DNA from: Pseudomonas sp. Q11 | GTDB lineage: Bacteria; Pseudomonadota; Gammaproteobacteria; Pseudomonadales; Pseudomonadaceae | Direction: 5' to 3' | NCBI RefSeq assembly: GCF_024494355.1 | Contig: NZ_JAKNQY010000038.1 | Span: forward strand, 1-39,147 | DNA: 39,147 bases | Shown here: positions 7,524 through 16,569 of the stretch, piece after piece | Numbering within the stretch: position 1 is the first letter of the stretch | How the letters are laid out: the number at the start of each line of letters is the position of its first letter | The notes under the pieces: generated by a model | The model's database searches: none | What the model was told of the DNA's origin: nothing | Seen by the model: only the letters and a program-made list of their open reading frames with translations | Made by a program: the position numbers and the translations under genes

Positions 7524-7958
7524 TCAAGCCGGAACGTCAAACAGCAACGAACCCTTGATCGTCGCCCAATGCGCCGCTTCAGCATCACCGAGCTTCTCGG
7601 CTTTCACGTAGCTCAAGGCAAGCATCTTGCGCGTGCCGGGCAGTACCAGGGCGAGCTGAAACTGGAAGACCTTCTCGTTGCCCTTGTTGAACTGGCTGCG
7701 CAACTCGATGCCTTCGACTTCCTGGTTGGCGCCCAGGCGCACGGCGGCGCCCGGCTGAGCGCGCAAATCCTGAACCTGTTTTTCCAGGCGCTTGAGCTGG
7801 TCGTCGAGGTTGCTCTGCAGGGTTTCGCCTTCGGCCAGCAAGCTGCGGCTGACGATCAAGGAGGTGCCCAGTTCAGGGAACTTGAGGATATTGATCGTTG
7901 CATCCAGCAACTCGCCGGGTGGCAGTTGGAACTGGAATTCATTGATGCGGTAAGTCAT
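7524..7958 (-). CDS. Eag-type T6SS effector chaperone (DUF1795/DcrB fold)
   Basis: A 144-residue DUF1795-family protein. Eag chaperones such as EagT6 are dimers that shield the transmembrane segments of prePAAR effectors in the cytoplasm and deliver them to VgrG. The opening MTYRINEFQFQLPPGELLDATINIL, the central SRSLLAEGETL, and the ending HWATIKGSLLFD are typical of the family; there is no signal peptide. The gene lies between vgrG and the Rhs gene, 18 bases after vgrG and 12 before rhs, exactly where the cognate chaperone is usually found. The effector has two hydrophobic regions, matching the need for such a chaperone. Only a weak ribosome-binding site precedes the ATG, so expression may depend on coupling to vgrG. 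Confidence 0.9.
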   Translation of the reverse strand: MTYRINEFQFQLPPGELLDATINILKFPELGTSLIVSRSLLAEGETLQSNLDDQLKRLEKQVQDLRAQPGAAVRLGANQEVEGIELRSQFNKGNEKVFQFQLALVLPGTRKMLALSYVKAEKLGDAEAAHWATIKGSLLFDVPA

Positions 7959-7976
7959 GGCGCATAAATCTCGAGG

Positions 7977-9908
7977 TTAGCCCTTGGGGAACGCGGCAGC
8001 GACGTTGGCGTCGATGCTGGCCTTGACGCCCTGACCGTCGGGCGTGGCACCGGGGCCGCCGCCGTTGTTCAGGTGCAGCACGCCGCCGGTGTTGAATTCG
8101 GCATCGCCGCTGGCATAGAAGCTGATTTGCACACCGGTCAAATTGATCTGGCCGCTGGCGTTGAGCTCCAGGACGCTTTCGCCGCACACCAGGCGCAGGT
8201 TCTCGCCCACTTCAATGACGTAGCTCTGGCTGATGCTGTCGGTCTTGCGCAGGCCCACCGAGAGGATGTCCTCCTGCTTGACGATGCGCAGGCGGTTGTT
8301 GCCGATGGTCACTGTCTCGTTGTGGCCGATGCTCTTGTTGCGGTCGTGGCCCACCGAGTGGCTTTCATCCACCTCCACCACGATGTCCTGGTTACGCTCG
8401 GCATGGATGTACAGCTGCTCGGCGCCTTTTTTGTCTTCCATGCGGATTTCGTTGAAATTCGCTGGCGTGCCGCCCTTGCTCGAACGGCTTTTCATGCCGC
8501 TCTGGGTGGCATTTGCGGGCAGGTCGTAGGGCACGGTCTGTTCGGCGTTGTAGACGCGACCGGTGATGATCGGCCGGTCGGGGTCGCCTTCGAGGAAGCT
8601 GACGATCACTTCCTGGCCAATGCGCGGGATCTGCATCGAGCCCCAGTTTTTCCCGGCCCAGGACTGTGACACTCGAATCCAGCATGAGCTGTTTTCGTTG
8701 GACTGGTCGTGACGGTCCCAGTAGAAATGCACCTTCACCCGACCGAACTGATCGGTCCAGATTTCCTCGCCCTTGGGGCCGACCACCAAAGCGGTCTGCG
8801 GGCCTTTGACGATGGGGCGATGGGTGTGGGGCAGTGGCCGATAACTTTGTTGGGCGGCAATGCAGGTCAGGCTGCTTTCGAACTGGGCCGAAGGCGCGCC
8901 GCCGCCGGTTTCACCGCTTTCCTGGGAAACGTAATAGCGAGCGCCGACGATCAGGTATTCGCGGTTCTGGTCCTGGCGGGTGAAACCGGTGAGGCTGAAC
9001 AGATGACCCGAGCCCAGGCCCCGGGCGTTGCCGGCCAGCTCCACTTGCTCGTGCAGGGTCTGCAAGGCTTCGATACGGGTGCGGGCATAGTGCTCGCCGT
9101 CTGCGCTCTGCACGTAGGTGCCGGGGTAGTCGTACAGCGGATAGTCGCCGGCGGTGTGCGGACGCGGCATGGCCGAGCGCACGTCGATGCGCGCGCTGGG
9201 GCGCTGGAAGTCGTAGTCGTTGAGCTCCAGCGAGCCGGGCTGGACTTCCTGGGCCAGGTGCCAGTCGTGGATGTGGTCGCGCTCGCGCTGCTGTTCGTTC
9301 TTGGGGTAGTAGGGCACCGAACCGTAGCCGGGCACCGTGGTGTGGGCGCCGTAGGCGTCGGCCAGGACCAATACATGACGGCCCTGTTCGTGGCGGAAGA
9401 AGTAGTAGATCCCTTCCTGTTCCATCAGCCGACTGACGAAGTCGAAACTGGTTTCGCGATACTGCACGCAGTATTCCCACTCGCGATAGGGGCGGCTGAG
9501 GGCGTCTTCGAAGTCGGAGAAACCCAGGTCGCGAAACACCTGTTTGATGATCTGGGGGATGGTCAGGTTCTGGAAAATCCGGCAATCGGAGGTGCGGGTC
9601 AGCAGCCACAGCCAGGGCCGCAAGGTCGCCTGGTAACTGGCGAACTGGCCTTGGTCAACGTTCTGGCTGAAGCGCGAAACGATGCCGTGGAAATGCCGCT
9701 CGCCGCCACCGTCCAGTTGCAGGCTCACGCACATGGGCTTGCCGAGCACCTGGTTGAGGTCGATGGCGTTGTCCAGCGAGTGCAGCTGCAACTCGTAGTT
9801 GAACAGTCGCCCCAGCTCTTCGCCGCCGCCCATGTCCTTGAGCAACAGCACCTCAGGTCCCAGGGGGCTGGTGATTTTGGCCAGGCGTGAGGCTTGGTTG
9901 AATAACAT
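7977..9908 (-). CDS. tssI: VgrG spike protein (TssI)
   Basis: A 643-residue VgrG, the same length as P. aeruginosa VgrG1 as I recall it. It forms the trimeric spike at the tip of the Hcp tube. The N-terminal gp27-like region runs to about residue 380 and includes QNVDQGQFASYQATLRPWLW and MEQEGIYYFFRH. The gp5-like OB fold follows (GPKGEEIWTDQFGRVKVHFYWDR, then SCWIRVSQSWAGKNWG). After that come the beta-helix repeats and a Gly-rich end (HLNNGGGPGAT). There is no extra C-terminal effector domain, so its cargo is the PAAR-Rhs protein encoded two genes downstream. A GGGA ribosome-binding site lies 7 bases before the ATG. A REPIN and a 159-bp gap separate it from clpV, so the vgrG-eag-rhs-immunity block may be a semi-independent unit. 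Confidence 0.97.
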   Translation of the reverse strand: MLFNQASRLAKITSPLGPEVLLLKDMGGGEELGRLFNYELQLHSLDNAIDLNQVLGKPMCVSLQLDGGGERHFHGIVSRFSQNVDQGQFASYQATLRPWLWLLTRTSDCRIFQNLTIPQIIKQVFRDLGFSDFEDALSRPYREWEYCVQYRETSFDFVSRLMEQEGIYYFFRHEQGRHVLVLADAYGAHTTVPGYGSVPYYPKNEQQRERDHIHDWHLAQEVQPGSLELNDYDFQRPSARIDVRSAMPRPHTAGDYPLYDYPGTYVQSADGEHYARTRIEALQTLHEQVELAGNARGLGSGHLFSLTGFTRQDQNREYLIVGARYYVSQESGETGGGAPSAQFESSLTCIAAQQSYRPLPHTHRPIVKGPQTALVVGPKGEEIWTDQFGRVKVHFYWDRHDQSNENSSCWIRVSQSWAGKNWGSMQIPRIGQEVIVSFLEGDPDRPIITGRVYNAEQTVPYDLPANATQSGMKSRSSKGGTPANFNEIRMEDKKGAEQLYIHAERNQDIVVEVDESHSVGHDRNKSIGHNETVTIGNNRLRIVKQEDILSVGLRKTDSISQSYVIEVGENLRLVCGESVLELNASGQINLTGVQISFYASGDAEFNTGGVLHLNNGGGPGATPDGQGVKASIDANVAAAFPKG

Positions 9909-9955
9909 CGAGTGTCCCGTGCAAGTTGTAATAGCTGAAGGAACCGAAACTCCAC

Positions 9956-10045
9956 TGTGGGAGCGAGCCTGCTCGCGATAGCGGTGGGTCAGTCAACATT
10001 GATGTTCAATGCAACTGCGCTATCGCGAGCAGGCTCGCTCCCACA
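9956..10045. repeat. REPIN, 90 bp, between clpV and vgrG
   Basis: Canonical REP arms (TGTGGGAGCGAGCCTGCTCG and its inverse) face each other over exactly 90 bp, with a non-conserved spacer between. The structure lies in the middle of the minus-strand operon, after the clpV stop and before vgrG. The folded RNA could protect the upstream mRNA from 3' decay or reduce read-through into vgrG. Confidence 0.9.
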
Positions 10046-10067
10046 GGGTTAGCTGTGTTCCATCAGG

Positions 10068-12758
10068 TCAGGCCGCGTCGCTGAAATCGTACTGCAATTC
10101 ATTGTCCCGGGCGCTGATCCGCACGCCGGCCAGGGCCTTGCCTTCGAGCATGCGGGTCAGGAACTCGCGGCTCATGTCCGGCAGCAGGCTGTTGGTCAGG
10201 ATGGCGTCGATCATACGTCCGCCGCTTTCGGTTTCGGTGCAGCGCGAGACGATCAGGTCGATCACCGCATCGTCGTAGTCGAACGCCACTTTGTGGGTGT
10301 TTTCCACGCGCTTCTTGATGCGGTTGAGTTGCAGGCGGGTGATGGCCTTGAGCATCTCGTCGCTGAGCGGGTAGTACGGAATCGTCACCAGGCGACCCAG
10401 CAGGGCCGGCGGGAAAATCTCCAGCAGCGGCTGGCGCAGGGCCTTGGCGATGTCTTCGGGCTCGGGCACGTTCTGCGGGTCTTTGCAGACCTGGGCAATC
10501 AGTTCGGTGCCGGCGTTGGTGGTCAGCAGGATCAGGGTGTTCTTGAAGTCGATCACCCGGCCTTCGCCGTCCTCCATCACGCCTTTGTCGAACACCTGGA
10601 AGAAGATCTCATGCACGTCCGGGTGGGCTTTTTCCACCTCGTCCAGCAGCACCACGCTGTACGGTTTGCGCCGCACGGCCTCGGTCAGCACGCCACCTTC
10701 GCCATAACCGATGTAGCCCGGTGGCGCGCCCTTGAGTGTGGACACGGTGTGGGCTTCCTGGAACTCGCTCATGTTGATGGTGATGACGTTCTGTTCGCCG
10801 CCGTACATGGCTTCAGCCAGGGCCAGGGCGGTTTCGGTCTTGCCCACGCCGGAGGTGCCGGCGAGCATGAACACGCCAATGGGCTTGCTCGGGTTGTCCA
10901 GGCCGGCGCGGGAGGTCTGGATGCGCTTGGCGATCATCTGCAAGGCGTGGTCCTGGCCGATGATGCGTTTTTTCAGGTGCTGGTCGAGGTTGAGCACGGT
11001 TTCCAGTTCGTTGCGAGCCATGCGGCCCACCGGAATACCGGTCCAGTCGGCGACCACCGAGGCCACGGCCTGATAGTCAACGGTCGGCAGAATCAATGGG
11101 GTTTCGCCTTGCAGGGCCGTCAGGCGCTGTTGCAGGTCCACCAGTTGCTCGCGCAGGGCGTGGCTTTCGTTGTCGCAAGCGTCGCTGTTGTCCTCGCTGT
11201 CCACCACGCCGACGCGCTCGCGCAGGGTGGCGCGGGTGGCGAGCAACTCGTCCACCAGGGTTTTCTCTTCGGCCCAGCGGGCTTCCAGCTCCGCCAGGCG
11301 TTCGCGTTCGGCGCTGAGCAGGTTTTCGCTCTGGGTCTGGCGAGTGCCGATGGCGATGCCGATGGCGTGTTCACGGGCGATGATTTGCAGCTCGGTTTCC
11401 AGCGCTTCGATGCGCCGACGGCTGTCGTCCACTTCGGCCGGCACCGCATGCAGGCTGATGGCGACGCGGGCGCAGGCGGTGTCCAGCAGGCTCACGGATT
11501 TGTCCGGCAACTGCCGTGCGGGAATGTAGCGGTGGGACAGTTTGACCGAGGCTTCCAGGGCTTCGTCGAGGATCTGCACCTGGTGGTGTTTTTCCATGGT
11601 CGAGGCCACGCCGCGCATCATCAGCAAGGCTTTGTCTTCCGATGGCTCGGCCACTTGCACCACCTGGAAACGCCGGGTCAGGGCCGGGTCTTTTTCGATA
11701 TGCTTCTTGTACTCGGCCCAAGTCGTTGCCGCCACGGTGCGCAGGGTGCCGCGGGCCAGGGCCGGCTTGAGCAGGTTGGCTGCATCACCCGTGCCGGCAG
11801 CACCACCGGCGCCCACCAGGGTGTGGGCTTCGTCGATGAACAAAATGATCGGCTTGGGCGAAGCCTGGACGTCTTCGATGACCTGGCGCAGGCGCTGTTC
11901 GAATTCGCCTTTCATGCTCGCGCCGGCCTGCAACAGGCCGACATCGAGGCTGCGCAGTTCCACGTCCTTGAGCGATGGCGGCACGTCACCGGCGACGATG
12001 CGCAGGGCAAAGCCTTCGACCACGGCGGTTTTACCCACGCCGGCTTCACCGGTGAGGATCGGGTTGTTCTGCCGGCGGCGCATGAGGATGTCCACCAGTT
12101 GGCGGATCTCTTCGTCGCGACCGACGATGGGGTCGAGCTTGCCGCTGCGGGCCTGTTCGGTAAGGTCGACGGTGAAGCGCTTGAGGGCTTCCAGTTTGCC
12201 CATGGCGCTGGGGGCCATGGCGCCGCTGGCTTCGCCCGGCACCGCGCCGGCATTGAAACCGTCGCTGGCGGTCAGCGCATTTTCCGGAGAATCGCCGACG
12301 TATTCGTCAAAGCGCTCGCTCAAGGCCTCGACCTTGACCTTGTCGAACTCTGACGACAGCCCCAGCAGCGCGTGGCGCAGGCTCGGCGTCTTGAGAATGC
12401 CCAGCACCAGGTAACCGGTGCGCACCTGGCTTTCGCCAAACATCAGGCTGCCGTAGACCCAGCCGCGTTCCACGGCTTCTTCAACGTGGGACGACAGGTC
12501 GGTGATGGAGGTCGAACCTCGCGGCAGGCGATCCAGGGCTTCGGTCAGGTCGCGGGCCAGGCGTGCCGGCTCGATATTGAACTGGCGGATGATGCGGTGC
12601 AGGTCCGAGTCTTGCAGTTGCAGCAACTGATGAAACCAGTGGGCCAATTCCACATAGGGGTTACCGCGTAACTTGCAGAACACGGTGGCGGCTTCGATGG
12701 CTTTGTAGGCCACGCTGTTGAGTTTGCCGAACAACGCGGCGCGACTGATTTCACCCAT
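10068..12758 (-). CDS. clpV: T6SS AAA+ ATPase ClpV (TssH)
   Basis: An 896-residue Hsp100/ClpB-like ATPase that extracts and disassembles the contracted TssBC sheath so it can be reused. An N-terminal domain (EISRAALFGKLN, then helices binding TssC) is followed by AAA+ domain 1 with Walker A GEAGVGKT (about residue 236) and Walker B ILFIDEAH, a middle coiled-coil region (about 410-530), and AAA+ domain 2 with Walker A GTSGVGKT (about 635) and VVLLDEVEKAHPD. I prefer the ATG at 12758, because AAGGAG lies 8 bases upstream; the ATG at 12764 (898 residues) has only 2 bases of spacing. Either start overlaps the end of tssG by 8 or 14 bases. The sequence is very close to P. aeruginosa ClpV1, placing the cluster in the H1 lineage. 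Confidence 0.97.
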   Translation of the reverse strand: MGEISRAALFGKLNSVAYKAIEAATVFCKLRGNPYVELAHWFHQLLQLQDSDLHRIIRQFNIEPARLARDLTEALDRLPRGSTSITDLSSHVEEAVERGWVYGSLMFGESQVRTGYLVLGILKTPSLRHALLGLSSEFDKVKVEALSERFDEYVGDSPENALTASDGFNAGAVPGEASGAMAPSAMGKLEALKRFTVDLTEQARSGKLDPIVGRDEEIRQLVDILMRRRQNNPILTGEAGVGKTAVVEGFALRIVAGDVPPSLKDVELRSLDVGLLQAGASMKGEFEQRLRQVIEDVQASPKPIILFIDEAHTLVGAGGAAGTGDAANLLKPALARGTLRTVAATTWAEYKKHIEKDPALTRRFQVVQVAEPSEDKALLMMRGVASTMEKHHQVQILDEALEASVKLSHRYIPARQLPDKSVSLLDTACARVAISLHAVPAEVDDSRRRIEALETELQIIAREHAIGIAIGTRQTQSENLLSAERERLAELEARWAEEKTLVDELLATRATLRERVGVVDSEDNSDACDNESHALREQLVDLQQRLTALQGETPLILPTVDYQAVASVVADWTGIPVGRMARNELETVLNLDQHLKKRIIGQDHALQMIAKRIQTSRAGLDNPSKPIGVFMLAGTSGVGKTETALALAEAMYGGEQNVITINMSEFQEAHTVSTLKGAPPGYIGYGEGGVLTEAVRRKPYSVVLLDEVEKAHPDVHEIFFQVFDKGVMEDGEGRVIDFKNTLILLTTNAGTELIAQVCKDPQNVPEPEDIAKALRQPLLEIFPPALLGRLVTIPYYPLSDEMLKAITRLQLNRIKKRVENTHKVAFDYDDAVIDLIVSRCTETESGGRMIDAILTNSLLPDMSREFLTRMLEGKALAGVRISARDNELQYDFSDAA

Positions 12759-13803
12759 GCTCATGGCTCCTTGAGGTCTGTGAGGTGTTGGCTTGTTCGG
12801 CGTAATGCCTGACCAGTATTAAATCGTTGGCATCTGTTTCCGGGCGTCCCAACCAGGTATTGAACCCCAGGCGGAAACCAGCGTTGAGTTGCAGCGCCGG
12901 CACTTCGGGTTGTTCCAGGACCAGATTCAGGTCCCAGTCCAGTTCATGGCCCAAATATTCAGCGACCCAGGCCACCAGCTCGTTGAAGGGTTGGCTGCCG
13001 GGCAACATGCCCATGTATTGATCGAGCTTGAGTGGCCCCAGGCGAATGCGGAATTTGTGCTGGCGATCCCACACGTAGCGGCCCAGGCAAAAGTCCACGC
13101 CCAACTGATTGGCGCTGACGCCCACGCGGCTGCGTTCCGGCAGTTCCAGCCATTGGCCGACGTATTCTTCGATCTCCACCGGCAGGCCGAAGTACTCGCT
13201 GAGGATGGCTTTCAAACCGTCCGGGTAGCGGGTTTGCGCCGACAAGTGGCCGCTGTAATGCAGTTTCGCCGTGTCGGCGATCAGCCCTTGGTTGAGCAGG
13301 CTCGGCATGCCCCGGCCGCTGAAGGCGGCCAGGCGCGCCGACCAGTAATCATCGTCCGGGCGATCATGGCTGACCGTGGGCCGCGCTTCGGCCCAGGCCC
13401 GGTAGAACAGGCTGAGCAGGCGATGGTGGAACACGTCGAGGAAACGTTTGCTGGTGCTGTCGGCGTTGTTGCGCTGGCGCTCGCGCACGTATTCGGTGAT
13501 GTGCAGCGGCAGCGGACCATTGGGGCCGCCGAGGCCGAAGAAGAACTGCTCCAGGCGAGCCGGCGCATCGCCCCGGCCCGGTTGCACCGAGGCCAGGGTC
13601 GCCGGAGCGAAGGTGCATTCGGCCTGTTGCCCCAGGCGCAGCGGGTCATCGGCCAGGCGCAATGAATGGCCCAGGCGTGGCAGTTCGGGGGATTCGCACT
13701 CGATACGACGCAAGGCCTGGAAGAAGTCGTATTCCCAGGGCTCCTGGTGCATCGCGTCCAGGGTACTCACAGGGTCGGACGGCGTCCGGGCTTGGCTTTC
13801 CAT
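12751..13803 (-). CDS. tssG: T6SS baseplate protein TssG
   Basis: A 350-residue TssG (VasB family), which with two copies of TssF and one TssE forms the baseplate wedge. The motif EPWEYDFFQALRRIECE near the start and PLGPLHITEY-type FFGLGGPNGPLPLHITEY are family hallmarks. The C-terminal part contains the GVSANQLGVDFCLGRYVWDR region. The ATG at 13803 lies inside the end of tssF (37-base overlap), with only a weak GAG upstream, so translation is likely coupled. The gene overlaps clpV downstream. Length matches the family. Confidence 0.95.
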   Translation of the reverse strand: MESQARTPSDPVSTLDAMHQEPWEYDFFQALRRIECESPELPRLGHSLRLADDPLRLGQQAECTFAPATLASVQPGRGDAPARLEQFFFGLGGPNGPLPLHITEYVRERQRNNADSTSKRFLDVFHHRLLSLFYRAWAEARPTVSHDRPDDDYWSARLAAFSGRGMPSLLNQGLIADTAKLHYSGHLSAQTRYPDGLKAILSEYFGLPVEIEEYVGQWLELPERSRVGVSANQLGVDFCLGRYVWDRQHKFRIRLGPLKLDQYMGMLPGSQPFNELVAWVAEYLGHELDWDLNLVLEQPEVPALQLNAGFRLGFNTWLGRPETDANDLILVRHYAEQANTSQTSRSHEHG

Positions 13804-15626
13804 CGCATGATCTCGCCGCGTTCGGTGGTACGGATCACCGTCTCGGTAAAACTGTTGATCGACACGTAGCGTGCCAGGAAGCGCTCGAACACCGCGCCGA
13901 GCAAAAACACCCCGGTGCCGCGAAACGCGTTTTCATCGAATTCCAGGGTGATTTCCAGGCCACGGCCAAACACGATCGGGCCGGGCATCGGCAGGCGTCG
14001 GGTGCAGGCCTTGCTGCTGACTTCGCGCAGGCCTTCGATCTGCAACTGCACCGCCGCATCGTTGCTGTCGCCGTACAGGCGCAGCAATTCGCGCAGGGCG
14101 GCGGCGCCCTGGCCTTGCTCGCTCAGGGACAGGTAATTGAGCGACAGCTGGCTGATCAAGCGCCAGGCCTTGGCGTCGTGGGCATGGCTGGCCCGTGGCC
14201 GACTGGGGCCTGCTACGCAGCGAATCGCGCCGACTGGCGCGCTGTCGGCCAACGTGAAATCGGTCTTGCCGTTGCCCACGCTCATGAACAGTGGCAGGTC
14301 GCGGTTGGTGCACAGCGCCGTCACGCCCAGTTGGCGCAAGTCGTGGCGATAGGGTGCCTGCTGGCTGTCCACCAGGCTGACGAAGGTTTCGCTGCCCACG
14401 TAGGTCGAGCGCGGGCCGTTGCGTCGCTGGTCACTGGATAACACCCGCGGTTCGCGGCGTACCGTGTAATAGGCCTGGTCGCGCCCGTAACGGGAAGGAT
14501 CGCGCACGGCATAGAACGGCAGGAACGGCTGCTCCGGCCCGGTGCCGTGACCGCTGAGGCCAGTCAGTGAATGCACTTCGAAATCCATCGGCCGGGTGCG
14601 GTCGGCGATCACGTGATGCTCATTGACCCGGTCCGACAGGTGGATGCGATCCAGGCGCTTGGGAAACAGGTTGATCGCAGGGGTGCAGAACGGCAGGAAC
14701 TGCGAAGCGCCGACGCTGCCTTCCAGGCTCGGATCGTGACGGTCGAACAGCACAATCAGCTCCAGCTCCTGACCGTCGCAGCGCTTGACCGCGCGGCTCA
14801 GTTGGGTGAAGTCGACAAACAGGAACCGATGGGGCAGGGCGAAATACTCCTGCAACAGGCGATAACCCTGGAAGGCGCGCGCCACCACGGGCAGCGCGGC
14901 GTCGGCATCATCGAACCCTCGTGAGCACAACGCGTTCTGGGGCAAGCGTTCAACCCAATCGCCGCCGGGCTTGCGGGCAAACACTGCGCAAGCATTGCTC
15001 AGCAGTTGTTCGTAGAGGCGGAAGGGCTGTTCGTCGGCGCCGCTGAGGAACAGCGGTAGGTTGTCCAGTGCCAGGCTGTTGAACGGCAGTTCGGCGCCTG
15101 TGCGCAAGGTCAGGCGCAGGCCGGCCTTGGCCTTCGGTTCGCTGGCGGCCAGGCGCCCGAGCACGGCGGACGGGTTGCCGAAGTATTCGGCCTGGCTGAC
15201 CTGCAGCGGCCACAACGTCACCGCGTGGGCGGTGCGGTACTCGCAGCAGGTCTGGGTTTCACGCCCCAGGGCGGCGCGCAGGACGGTGTCCCGGGGCAGC
15301 TCAAAGCCGCCGCTCAGCGAGCCTTCATCGGGGTCGGCCTGCAACTGCACCACGGTCATCGACGGCGTGGGGGCCAGGTAGTGGGGGTAGGCGATTTCCA
15401 GCAGGTTATGGGTGAAGGTCGGGTACTCGGCATCGAGCTTGAGCTGCACCCGCGCGGTCAGGTAGGCGAAACCTTCCAGCAAACGTTCGACGTAGGGGTC
15501 GGCGCAGTCCATCCCGGACAACGTCAGCCGACTGGCGATCTTGGGGTATTCCTTGGCGAACTCTGCGGCGCTTTCGCGCACATGGTGCAGTTCCTGGTTG
15601 TACAGCTCCAGCAGGCGCGGGTTCAT
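13767..15626 (-). CDS. tssF: T6SS baseplate protein TssF
   Basis: A 619-residue TssF (VasA family), the same length as the H1 protein as I recall it. It is the main baseplate wedge subunit and contacts the VgrG hub. The start MNPRLLELYNQELHHVRESAAEFAKEYPKIA is conserved, followed by DPYVERLLEGFAYLTARVQLKLDAE. The ATG at 15626 overlaps the TGA of tssE (ATGA), giving translational coupling; the open frame extends 360 bases further upstream but only as an overlap with tssE. The C-terminal region contains SINSFTETVIRTTERGEIMRWK, also typical. Confidence 0.96.
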   Translation of the reverse strand: MNPRLLELYNQELHHVRESAAEFAKEYPKIASRLTLSGMDCADPYVERLLEGFAYLTARVQLKLDAEYPTFTHNLLEIAYPHYLAPTPSMTVVQLQADPDEGSLSGGFELPRDTVLRAALGRETQTCCEYRTAHAVTLWPLQVSQAEYFGNPSAVLGRLAASEPKAKAGLRLTLRTGAELPFNSLALDNLPLFLSGADEQPFRLYEQLLSNACAVFARKPGGDWVERLPQNALCSRGFDDADAALPVVARAFQGYRLLQEYFALPHRFLFVDFTQLSRAVKRCDGQELELIVLFDRHDPSLEGSVGASQFLPFCTPAINLFPKRLDRIHLSDRVNEHHVIADRTRPMDFEVHSLTGLSGHGTGPEQPFLPFYAVRDPSRYGRDQAYYTVRREPRVLSSDQRRNGPRSTYVGSETFVSLVDSQQAPYRHDLRQLGVTALCTNRDLPLFMSVGNGKTDFTLADSAPVGAIRCVAGPSRPRASHAHDAKAWRLISQLSLNYLSLSEQGQGAAALRELLRLYGDSNDAAVQLQIEGLREVSSKACTRRLPMPGPIVFGRGLEITLEFDENAFRGTGVFLLGAVFERFLARYVSINSFTETVIRTTERGEIMRWKAKPGRRPTL

Positions 15627-16135
15627 GAGCGTCTCCGCTGGTCGGCGTGAACCACCCGGACATGCCCGGTTTCCAGGTCCAGGTCGGTTTGCAGCATCAG
15701 GCGCAGCGGCACGGGCTGGGCCCAGAGATCGCCTTCGATCTCGAAACTCAAGGCGTTGTGGTTCATCTCGGCGGTTGCTCGGGCTCGCACGCGCAGGGTG
15801 TGACGCAGGATGCGCGGTTCGAACGTGGCGATGGCTTGGTGAATCAATGCTTCCAGGGCCGGGACGTCGACGTTCGACGCGCTGTTGCCGGCCAGCGCAG
15901 GCAGGCCGAAATTGACCACCGATGTGCCTGCCGGGGTGTGCAGCGTGGTGTCGGCATCGAGCAACGAAGTGGTGTTGAGCAGCCACGCCAGGTCACGCAG
16001 CACCGAGGCTTTCAACTGGGTGAGCGACAACACGCGCTTGTCGGCGCTTTCCTTGGGGTTGCTCGGATCGTCGTCGGTCAACCGGTCCAGCAGGGACGGT
16101 TGCAGGCGATCGCGGGTGGCGATTTCGGTTACCAC
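15623..16135 (-). CDS. tssE: T6SS baseplate protein TssE (gp25-like)
   Basis: A 170-residue gp25/GPW-family protein. TssE is the baseplate component that nucleates sheath polymerisation. The N-terminal RLQPSLLDRLTDDDP matches the typical TssE peptide, and the C-terminal ALSFEIEGDLWAQPVPLRLMLQTDLDLETG is the gp25 signature. The start is a GTG at 16135; no ATG is available before the conserved LQPSLLDRL region, and there is no strong Shine-Dalgarno sequence. The GTG overlaps the end of the preceding lipoprotein gene by 7 bases, so translation probably relies on ribosomes finishing that gene. This ties expression of a core structural protein to the effector-immunity insertion. Confidence 0.94.
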   Translation of the reverse strand: MVTEIATRDRLQPSLLDRLTDDDPSNPKESADKRVLSLTQLKASVLRDLAWLLNTTSLLDADTTLHTPAGTSVVNFGLPALAGNSASNVDVPALEALIHQAIATFEPRILRHTLRVRARATAEMNHNALSFEIEGDLWAQPVPLRLMLQTDLDLETGHVRVVHADQRRRS

Positions 16136-16569
16136 GTAAACAGCGCCACAAAGTTTTTCTGGTCAAGGGCACCGGCCATGCAACGGCCGCCACCGGCCAC
16201 AATCGATGCCTCCAGACGGCCTTCGATTTGTCGGATGGCTTGGTATTGAGAGCGACATTCAGTGCTTGGCGCCGGTTCTGGTTCGAAATGCTGCACGATG
16301 ATGATCAAGGCGTTGTTGAAACTTTCGACGCGTGGCAAGCCTTTGCGGTCGACGCTTAAGTGGCAGGGCCACGGCATGTCCAGCGTGAGCAGGCTTTGGT
16401 CCGGCTTGCGCAAGGCGCAGCGTTGACCGTGGTTTTCCAGGGTCAGGATCTGACCGGCGAGATCGACCTGAGCGCTTTGTGCAGCCGCAGGGTCGGTCTG
16501 TTCGGCACAGGCGTTCAGGCTCAGGAAAAGACCGCCTGACAGCGCCGATAGCAGCGCTCGTTTGATCAT
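16129..16569 (-). CDS. Putative lipoprotein immunity protein for the Tae4-like amidase
   Basis: A 146-residue lipoprotein: MIKRALLSALSGGLFLSLNA with lipobox LNAC, lipidated Cys at 21. The next residue is Ala, not Asp, so outer-membrane sorting is expected, with the protein facing the periplasm. The mature part appears beta-rich and has four further Cys (QRCALR, WPCHLS, TECRSQ, GRCMAG), enough for two disulfides. The ATG overlaps the amidase stop as ATGA and has its own site (GGGAG, spacing 6). This layout is typical of a periplasmic immunity protein. I see no resemblance to the helical Tai4 family, the usual partner of Tae4 enzymes. Function is inferred from position and export, not homology. 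Confidence 0.75.
   Translation of the reverse strand: MIKRALLSALSGGLFLSLNACAEQTDPAAAQSAQVDLAGQILTLENHGQRCALRKPDQSLLTLDMPWPCHLSVDRKGLPRVESFNNALIIIVQHFEPEPAPSTECRSQYQAIRQIEGRLEASIVAGGGRCMAGALDQKNFVALFTW

Noticed and set aside
15627..15986. N-terminal extension of tssF by 120 codons
   Set aside because: It overlaps tssE entirely, and the ATG at 15626 in the ATGA overlap begins the conserved TssF sequence.
16129..16569. Lipoprotein as a Tai4 immunity protein
   Set aside because: Tai4 proteins as I recall them are small helical periplasmic proteins; this one is lipidated and looks beta-rich with different Cys spacing, so only a position-based immunity call is made.
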